The translations under genes and the position numbers were made by a program. 64,000 nucleotides of DNA from Streptomyces sp. S.PNR 29. Lineage in GTDB: Bacteria; Actinomycetota; Actinomycetes; Streptomycetales; Streptomycetaceae. The stretch covers positions 124,001 to 188,000 of the forward strand of contig NZ_JANUQM010000005.1 of NCBI RefSeq assembly GCF_030386795.1, read 5' to 3'. How positions within the stretch are numbered: position 1 is the stretch's first letter; every line of letters begins with the position of its first letter. This document shows positions 58,976 through 64,000 of the stretch, in pieces. The notes below the pieces were generated by a model. The model had not been told where the DNA came from and searched no databases. It was given only the letters and a program-made list of their open reading frames with translations.

Positions 58976-60465
58976 TCCGGCTGCGTCTGGACGTTGAGCT
59001 CGCTCAGCCGGACCCACTTGGCCGGGTCCGTTCGCCGGTCATTGATCTTCAGGACGTCGAGGCCCTTGGCGATGTCGTTCGAGTAGACATAGCCGTTGTA
59101 GTAGTACGCCGACCAGGAGCCGCCGAGCACCAGGGCGTCGGTGGAGAGCGGGCCGCGCTCGAAGTAGGCGATCTCCTTGGGCTTCGAGGAGTCGGTGAAG
59201 TCCCAGACGGAGACGCCGCCCTGGTACCAGGCCTGGACCATGAGGTCCCTGCCCCTGACCGGGATCAGCGAGCCGTTGTGGGCGACGCAGTTCTCGGTGT
59301 CGGCCTGGTGACGGGGCATCTTGTAGTAGCTGCGGAAGACCAGCTTGCGCTTGTCACCCTTGCCGACGATGTCGTAGATGCCGTCGGCACCGCGGTTCGG
59401 CCCGGTGGCCTCGTTGCAGGTGGCGCCGCTGCCGCCGCCCAGTTCGTCGGTGAAGACGACCTTGTCGGCCCTCTGGTTGAAGGTCGCCGAGTGCCAGAAC
59501 GCGAAGTTGACGTTGTCCTGCACGCGATCGATGACCTTCGGGTGCTCCGGGTCCTTGATGGAGAACAGGATGCCGTCGCCCATGCAGGCGCCCGCGGCCA
59601 GGTCCTTCGAGGGCAGGACGGTGATGTCGTGGCAGCCGGTGGTCTTGGAGACGCCGGGGTTGGTGGGCGAGCCCGGGTTGCCGCCGCCGTCCGGACCCTC
59701 ACCGGGGAACAGCACCGGGAAGCCCACGACCGCCGCCTTCTCGGGGGACTTGCGCGGCACCTTGATGACGGAGATCCCGTCGTGCGGCGGCTGGCAGTCG
59801 GGGTAGGTGGCGCTCGGCGAGTACGAGGAGACGTAGATGTAGACGTTCCGGCGTTCGGGCACCAGCGTGTGGGTGTGGGAGCCGCAGGCCGTCTCGACGG
59901 CGGCGACGTACTTCGGGTTCGCCTTGTCGCTGATGTCGAAGACCTTCATGCCCTCCCACGACGACTTCTCGGTCGCGGGCTGTGTGGTGCTGTTGCAACT
60001 GCTGTCGCTGCGCGAGGAGTCCGTGGACAGGAAGAGCAGGTTGCCGGAGACGGAGATGTCGTTCTGCGATCCGGGGCAGAGGACCTGGGCGACGGTCTTG
60101 GGCGCCTTCGGGTTGCTGATGTCGAAGATGCGGAAGCCGTCGTAGTTGCCGGCGTAGGCGTACTTGCCCTGGAAGGCGATGTCGGAGTTGGTGCCCGGCA
60201 GCGCGTCCTTGGGGATGTTGGCCACGTGTTCGACGTTGGCCGAGTGGACGACCTCGTCCTTGCCGGGTATCTCGCCGCTCTCGATGGCCTCCCGTGCCTC
60301 GGCCCGGGCGTTCTTGGACACCCCCTTCGGCGCGACCGGGCTGTCTCCCGGGTCAGGGGTCGCGGCCGCCGGACCGGCCGTGAGCAGAGCGGCCAGGAGT
60401 CCGGCGGCAGCGGTGGCAACTCCCAGACGTCTGCGTCGCGTTCGCAGGTCGTTTAACAGGATCAC
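58963..60465 (-). CDS. Secreted LVIVD-repeat protein
   Basis: The 500-residue protein starts at GTG 60465, behind AGGGAGGAAACA. It has a basic twin-arginine-like signal (RTRRRRLGVATAAAGLLAALLT) with cleavage after AAA. The rest is a beta-propeller-like chain of LVIVD repeats: YAGNYDGFRIFDISNPKAPKTVAQV, MKVFDISDKANPKYVAAVE, GVSVWDFTDSSKPKEIAYF and others. Six or so repeats are visible, with Cys and His (CGSHTHTL) between. Function is unknown. Such proteins are surface or secreted and in Streptomyces often lie divergent from a DUF305 gene, as here. Confidence 0.87.
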   Translation of the reverse strand: MILLNDLRTRRRRLGVATAAAGLLAALLTAGPAAATPDPGDSPVAPKGVSKNARAEAREAIESGEIPGKDEVVHSANVEHVANIPKDALPGTNSDIAFQGKYAYAGNYDGFRIFDISNPKAPKTVAQVLCPGSQNDISVSGNLLFLSTDSSRSDSSCNSTTQPATEKSSWEGMKVFDISDKANPKYVAAVETACGSHTHTLVPERRNVYIYVSSYSPSATYPDCQPPHDGISVIKVPRKSPEKAAVVGFPVLFPGEGPDGGGNPGSPTNPGVSKTTGCHDITVLPSKDLAAGACMGDGILFSIKDPEHPKVIDRVQDNVNFAFWHSATFNQRADKVVFTDELGGGSGATCNEATGPNRGADGIYDIVGKGDKRKLVFRSYYKMPRHQADTENCVAHNGSLIPVRGRDLMVQAWYQGGVSVWDFTDSSKPKEIAYFERGPLSTDALVLGGSWSAYYYNGYVYSNDIAKGLDVLKINDRRTDPAKWVRLSELNVQTQPDYFD

Positions 60466-60481
60466 TGTTTCCTCCCTAGTT

Positions 60482-60500
60482 CCGTTCCGTCGGAACGGAT
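60482..60500. promoter_or_regulatory. 19-bp perfect palindrome before LVIVD gene
   Basis: TCCGTTCCG-T-CGGAACGGA is a perfect palindrome around one central base, 17 bp upstream of the LVIVD GTG and next to the ribosome binding site. It could be an operator or a 5'-leader hairpin that hides the start region. Its position within the LVIVD/DUF305 divergon hints at shared control. Confidence 0.6.
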
Positions 60501-60656
60501 TCACGCACCATCGAAGTATCGTCTTCGCCATGCCCATACCAACACAGCTCAACGAAACTGCAATCAAGTTTTTTGATCAGCAACGCTCAGAAGCGTGCTA
60601 GGACGGTCATGACACTCACGAGGTGTCCGTCATCACGCCTGCCACAGGAGGTCGTT

Positions 60657-61310
60657 GTGCTCTTACGCCGCACGTCCCGCACACCCCTCGTCACGGCCTC
60701 ACTGGCCGTCCTGACCGTGCTCGGGCTCGGGGCCTGCGACTCCGGTTCGGACACCGGGTCAGCCGCGGCGGGCAAGCCTTCCGTTCTGGTGCCGGGCAAG
60801 CCGGGCGAGGCGAACCGGACGCTGTCGGCCGAGGAAGCGGAGCAGCACCGCGCCGACGACGACTCGCCCAACTCGGCGGATGTCAGCTACGCCCGGATGA
60901 TGATCGAGCACCACTCCCAGGCCCTGGAGATGACCGAACTCGTACCGAAGCGCGCCGAGTCGGCCAAGGTCAAGCGGCTCGCCGAGCGGATCGCCGCCGC
61001 ACAGGGCCCGGAGATCACAGCCATGCGGAGCTGGCTGAAGGCGAACGGCAAGAAGGAGACGGACGGCGGCCACCAGCACGCCGAGATGCCCGGGATGGCG
61101 ACCGAGGCACAGCTGAAGAAGCTGCGCGCGGCGCAGGGGAAGGCGTTCGACCAGCTCTTCCTGACCCTGATGATCACCCATCACCAGGGCGCGCTCACGA
61201 TGGCCACGGACGTCAAGGCGCAGGGCAACAACGTGCGGATCGAGGAGATGGCCGACGACACGGTCGCCCAGCAGACCAGCGAGATCACACGGATGCGGGA
61301 CATGCTGTGA
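60657..61310 (+). CDS. DUF305 family lipoprotein
   Basis: The 217-residue protein begins at GTG 60657, behind AGGAGG. A lipoprotein signal ends in LGLGACDSG. Two four-helix-bundle half-motifs follow: SYARMMIEHHSQALEM near residue 90 and LTLMITHHQGALTMATDV near residue 175, each with a His pair, as in DUF305 metal-binding proteins (copper-associated in some bacteria). GHQHAEMPGM adds a His/Met patch. It should be anchored at the outer face of the membrane. It is divergent from the LVIVD-repeat gene. Confidence 0.87.
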   Translation: MLLRRTSRTPLVTASLAVLTVLGLGACDSGSDTGSAAAGKPSVLVPGKPGEANRTLSAEEAEQHRADDDSPNSADVSYARMMIEHHSQALEMTELVPKRAESAKVKRLAERIAAAQGPEITAMRSWLKANGKKETDGGHQHAEMPGMATEAQLKKLRAAQGKAFDQLFLTLMITHHQGALTMATDVKAQGNNVRIEEMADDTVAQQTSEITRMRDML

Positions 61311-61340
61311 CGGCTCCCGGCCGGACGACGGCGGGCCGGC

Positions 61341-61850
61341 TCAGCGCCGTGCCCGACGCGGTGTCAGGAAGCCCGAGTCACGCGCCTGCCCGATCAGCCT
61401 GAGCGCCCTGCGGCGGCTGTGCCCGGTCGCGCACATCACCGCGAGGACCGGATCGACGCCCTCCGCCTGAGCGGCGCGGTACTCATGCGCGACGAGCCAC
61501 CGCCCCTCCACGCCCTGCGGCCAGGCCGGCCTGGAGCGCCGCCGCCCGGCAGAGGGGTGGGTCCCGTCGCGGGCGCCACAGGCCTCGAAGAGCGGTCCCT
61601 CGATCCACTCGGCGAGCACCTCCAGGTCGTCGAGGGACAGCGCCGGCTGGGCCCGGACGTCCTCGATGCCCACGTGCTCCCCGGACACCACGGCGAGCAC
61701 GTCCACCCGGGCACCGTCGGCGAACGCCAGCCGGACGTAGAACCACGAGGTGGCCCCGCCGTCCTCCCGCACTTCCCACGCGGGCCGCACGGACACCTCA
61801 CCGTCCGTCGGAAAGCGGTCGGAAAGATGAAGAAAGGATGCTTCCAGCAC
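61341..61850 (-). CDS. DUF6214 family protein
   Basis: The 169-residue protein starts at GTG 61850 (LEASFLHLSDRFPTDGEV). Core segments are SWFYVRLAFADGARVDVLAVVSGEH, LDDLEVLAEWIEGPLFEACGA, a basic Ser/Arg-rich linker, then ARPAWPQGVEGRWLVAHEYRAAQAEGVDP and the closing ATGHSRRRALRLIGQARDSGFLTPRRA, which looks like a helix-turn-helix-like end. I recognise the family as actinomycete DUF6214; function unknown. It overlaps nothing and lies 31 bp past the DUF305 gene on the opposite strand. Confidence 0.72.
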   Translation of the reverse strand: MLEASFLHLSDRFPTDGEVSVRPAWEVREDGGATSWFYVRLAFADGARVDVLAVVSGEHVGIEDVRAQPALSLDDLEVLAEWIEGPLFEACGARDGTHPSAGRRRSRPAWPQGVEGRWLVAHEYRAAQAEGVDPVLAVMCATGHSRRRALRLIGQARDSGFLTPRRARR

Positions 61851-61954
61851 ACACGGAACGTAACCGCATGATCACACTCCATCCGGCTGACACGCGTCCC
61901 GCGCGGCCTACAGCACCCTGTCAGCGCAGCCGGAGCAGTGCGATGCTGGAAGCA
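61839..61954. repeat. Inverted 11-bp pair TGCTTCCAGCA / TGCTGGAAGCA
   Basis: TGCTTCCAGCA (61839-61849) recurs as its exact reverse complement, TGCTGGAAGCA (61944-61954), 105 bp apart. Each is also a TGCT-N3-AGCA near-palindrome. The first overlaps the DUF6214 start codon, and the second lies 52 bp before the FprA-type gene. One regulator could bind both sites of the divergent pair. Confidence 0.5.
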
Positions 61955-62005
61955 CCAGCGATCTCCTGAAGGTCCCTCCGGATCCCTCGGGTAAGGAGTT
62001 CCGCC

Positions 62006-63349
62006 GTGCTGCGTGTCGCCGTCGTCGGCTCCGGGCCGAGCGGGTGCTACACCGCCCAGAGCCTCGTCCAGCAGGACCCCGACGTACTCGTCGACGTCCT
62101 GGACCGGCTGCCGTGCCCGTACGGCCTGGTGCGGTACGGCGTGGCACCGGACCACGAGAAGATCAAGTCGCTGCAGAACAACCTTCGCGCCGTCCTGGAG
62201 CACGAGCGGGTGCGTTTCCTCGGCGGCCTCCAGGTCGGCCCCCAGGGGGTGCCGGCGGCCCGGCTGCGGGAGCTGTACCACGCGGTCGTGTACTGCGTGG
62301 GCGCGGCCACCGACCGGCATCTGGGGATCCCCGGCGAGGAGCTGCCGGGGAGCTGGTCGGCGACCGAGTTCGTGTCCTGGTACAGCGCGCATCCGGACGC
62401 CGTCGACGACGGTTTCGTACGGGACGCGCGCTCGGCCGTGGTGATCGGCGTGGGCAACGTCGCCGTGGACGTCACCCGGATGCTGGCCCGCGGGCCGGCC
62501 GAACTCAGTCCCACCGACATGCCGCAGGCGGCACTCACCGCGCTCGCCGCCAGCCATGTGAGGAACATCCACATGGTGGGCCGGCGCGGCCCCTCCCAGG
62601 CCCGCTTCACCACCAAGGAGCTGCGGGAGCTCGGCGCCCTGCCGGACACCGACGTGGCCGTGGACCCGGCGGAGCTGGCGCTGGACCCTGCGTACGGGGA
62701 CCCCTCCGCGCTGCCCGGCACGCAGCGCCGCAATGTGGAGGTGCTGCGCGGCTGGGCCGAGGCCCCGGCGCGAGGTGTCCCGCGGCGGATCCGGCTGCGC
62801 TTCTTCCTGCGCCCTGTCGAACTGCTGGCCGACGGGGGCCGCGTGGGCGCGGTGCGCTTCGAGCGGACGGCGCCGGACGGGCGCGGCGGGGTCGTGGGCA
62901 CCGGCCGGTTCGAGGACATCGAGGCGCAGCTGGTGCTGCGGTCGGTGGGGTATCGCGGGGTTCCGCTGGAGGGGCTGCCGTTCGACCCGGAGAGCGGCAC
63001 GGTCCCGCATCTGGCCGGGCGGGTGCTGCGCGGGGGCGTCGTCGCGCCGGGCGAGTACGTGGCCGGCTGGATCAAGCGGGGGCCGACCGGGGTCATCGGC
63101 ACCAACCGCCCGTGCGCCAAGGAGACGGTGATGTCCCTCCTGGAGGACGCCGCCGTGCTCGTGCGCAAGGACGTGCCCGAGGATCCGCTCACGGTGCTGC
63201 GTGCCGAGGGTGTCGAGCCGGTCGAGTGGGCCGGATGGCGTGCCATCGAGCGGGCCGAGGCGGAGCTCGGAGCCTCCCTCGGGCGGAGCGTGGTGAAGCT
63301 CTCCGACTGGGATTCCCTGCTGGCCGCGGCACGGAGTATCTCCTCGTAG
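62006..63349 (+). CDS. FprA-type NADPH-ferredoxin reductase
   Basis: The 447-residue flavoprotein has FAD motif VAVVGSGPSGCYTAQSL, the FprA marker YGLVRYGVAPDHEKIKSL, VIGVGNVAVDVTRML (NADPH site) and YVAGWIKRGPTGVIGTN near the C-terminus. These are characteristic of the adrenodoxin-reductase-like FprA group. It passes electrons from NADPH to ferredoxins, which can feed cytochromes P450. No ferredoxin or P450 is adjacent. Start is GTG 62006, with TAAGGAG upstream. Confidence 0.92.
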   Translation: MLRVAVVGSGPSGCYTAQSLVQQDPDVLVDVLDRLPCPYGLVRYGVAPDHEKIKSLQNNLRAVLEHERVRFLGGLQVGPQGVPAARLRELYHAVVYCVGAATDRHLGIPGEELPGSWSATEFVSWYSAHPDAVDDGFVRDARSAVVIGVGNVAVDVTRMLARGPAELSPTDMPQAALTALAASHVRNIHMVGRRGPSQARFTTKELRELGALPDTDVAVDPAELALDPAYGDPSALPGTQRRNVEVLRGWAEAPARGVPRRIRLRFFLRPVELLADGGRVGAVRFERTAPDGRGGVVGTGRFEDIEAQLVLRSVGYRGVPLEGLPFDPESGTVPHLAGRVLRGGVVAPGEYVAGWIKRGPTGVIGTNRPCAKETVMSLLEDAAVLVRKDVPEDPLTVLRAEGVEPVEWAGWRAIERAEAELGASLGRSVVKLSDWDSLLAAARSISS

Positions 63350-63430
63350 CAGAGTCGGCGGCCGTCGGGTGGGCATGACACAGAGCGGCAACACCCCGGA
63401 AATCAACAAACTGTTCAAGTGGCTTACGGT

Positions 63431-63505
63431 CTCCTGCTGTTCGGCCTCCTGCTGTTCGGACTTCTGTTGTTCGGGCTTCTGTTGTTCGGACACCTGCTGT
63501 CCGGA
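63431..63505. repeat. 5 x 15-bp tandem repeat in three open frames
   Basis: Five copies of a 15-bp unit based on CTTCTGTTGTTCGGG run from 63431 to 63505 (fourth and fifth units diverge). In the permease frame they read LLLFG repeats from a GTG at 63419. In a second plus frame, from an ATG at 63375, they give SCC-type cysteine pairs in five steps. On the minus strand, from an ATG at 63508, they give (S/P)EQQ(K/E) repeats. The region before the repeats (63375-63420) fits codon use best in the cysteine-pair frame. Whether any of these is translated is unknown. Confidence 0.65.
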
Positions 63506-63550
63506 CATGCCGCCGATCCGTCCCCGCCCACCCGCCGCTCTGGAGCGCCC

Positions 63551-64000
63551 ATGGCAACGACCGCACCCGTGCATCCCGTCGACGAGGTCCCACCCGCACG
63601 GCAACTGGCCGCCTTCGGCCTGCAGCACGTGCTCGCGATGTACGCGGGCGCGGTCGCGGTTCCGCTGATCGTGGGCGGCGCGATGAAGCTGTCGGCCGCG
63701 GACCTGGCGTATCTGATCACCGCCGACCTGCTGGTGTGCGGCATCGCCACGCTCATCCAGTGCGTCGGCTTCTGGCGCTTCGGCGTGCGGCTACCGATCA
63801 TGCAGGGCTGTACGTTCGCGGCCGTGTCGCCGATGGTGCTGATCGGGACGACCGGCGGCGGACTGCCCGCGATCTACGGCTCGGTGATCGTCGCGGGGCT
63901 GGCGATCATGCTGCTGGCGCCGGTGTTCGGGAAGCTGCTCCGCTTCTTCCCGCCGCTCGTCACGGGCACGGTCATCCTGATCATCGGCATCTCGCTGCTG
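63551..64000 (+). CDS. Xanthine/uracil permease family protein (partial)
   Basis: The gene leaves the right edge, so only about 150 N-terminal residues are visible. They match the nucleobase:cation symporter-2 (NCS2) family: GLQHVLAMYAGAVAVPLIVGGAMKL in helix 1, then AYLITADLLVCGIATLIQCVG, RLPIMQGCTFAAVSPMVLIG and LPAIYGSVIVAG. These segments form the substrate-binding core. It imports xanthine, uracil or uric acid. ATG 63551 has TGGAGC upstream and fits the family N-terminus. A tandem repeat encoding an optional hydrophobic N-terminal extension lies in frame immediately before it. Confidence 0.9.
   Translation, partial: MATTAPVHPVDEVPPARQLAAFGLQHVLAMYAGAVAVPLIVGGAMKLSAADLAYLITADLLVCGIATLIQCVGFWRFGVRLPIMQGCTFAAVSPMVLIGTTGGGLPAIYGSVIVAGLAIMLLAPVFGKLLRFFPPLVTGTVILIIGISLL

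Noticed and set aside
61436..63628. A 730-codon minus-strand frame across the DUF6214 and FprA genes
   Set aside because: It is antisense to genes with clear motifs, has arginine/histidine-rich low-complexity composition and contains no domain. High GC keeps such frames open by chance.

Overview
This window reads as chromosomal DNA of a Streptomyces or a close actinomycete relative. The evidence is very high GC with strongly GC-biased third codon positions, many GTG starts, many 4-bp ATGA/GTGA gene overlaps, and several families typical of the genus: a mycothiol-dependent maleylpyruvate isomerase-type enzyme, a deazaflavin-dependent nitroreductase, DUF6421, DUF6214 and DUF5134 proteins, an LVIVD-repeat protein beside a DUF305 protein, and a short HVDL...C leader peptide. 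I see no tRNA, rRNA, CRISPR array, insertion sequence or phage module. The content looks like ordinary chromosome with an accessory flavour rather than an island.

Layout. 1-7.6 kb: a partial FAD aromatic monooxygenase divergent from an AcoR-like activator, two MFS transporters (one under a MarR regulator), and a mycothiol-dependent enzyme behind a MerR-type promoter. 7.3-15.4 kb: a NarL-type two-component pair, a TetR/F420-oxidoreductase divergon with duplicated operators, a geranylgeranyl-reductase-like flavoprotein, an M20 peptidase, a metallo-beta-lactamase-fold hydrolase and a kinase-like protein. 15.4-21.4 kb: a complete oligopeptide/dipeptide ABC importer. 21.6-30.5 kb: a TmrB-Nudix fusion, a small secreted protein, a ROK kinase divergent from a LacI regulator, a Ser/Thr kinase, an HpcH/HpaI-type aldolase and a secreted EEP-family protein. 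30.5-35.7 kb: etfBA, a flavin reductase with a cysteine-ended leader peptide, a frameshifted membrane thioredoxin, an acyltransferase, a decayed B3/4-domain gene and a transglutaminase-like protein. 35.8-39.0 kb: an operon DUF6421 - SDR - threonine aldolase. 39.3-46.8 kb: a GDPD, two GNAT proteins, two VOC proteins, an aldo/keto reductase and a large GH39-like/CBM protein. 47-52.2 kb: a membrane Mrr-type nuclease, then a three-gene module (unknown 497-aa protein, MoxR-type AAA ATPase, DUF2201 metallopeptidase-VWA protein). 52.4-64 kb: a MarR/FUSC pair, DUF5134/M56, PAP2, HAD, TetR, LVIVD/DUF305, DUF6214, an FprA-type reductase, and the start of a xanthine/uracil permease preceded by a 5 x 15-bp tandem repeat.

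The clearest cooperative units are the peptide importer (substrate-binding lipoprotein, two permeases, two ATPases), etfBA, the DUF6421 operon, and the MoxR/VWA-metallopeptidase module. The last is the best candidate for a poorly described system. Noteworthy damage: the thioredoxin and B3/4-domain genes, about 1 kb apart, are both broken. Noteworthy regulation: two MerR-type 19-bp-spacer promoters without a MerR gene in the window, several near-perfect operator palindromes, and a set of probably leaderless promoters. All function calls come from reading motifs; no database search was possible.
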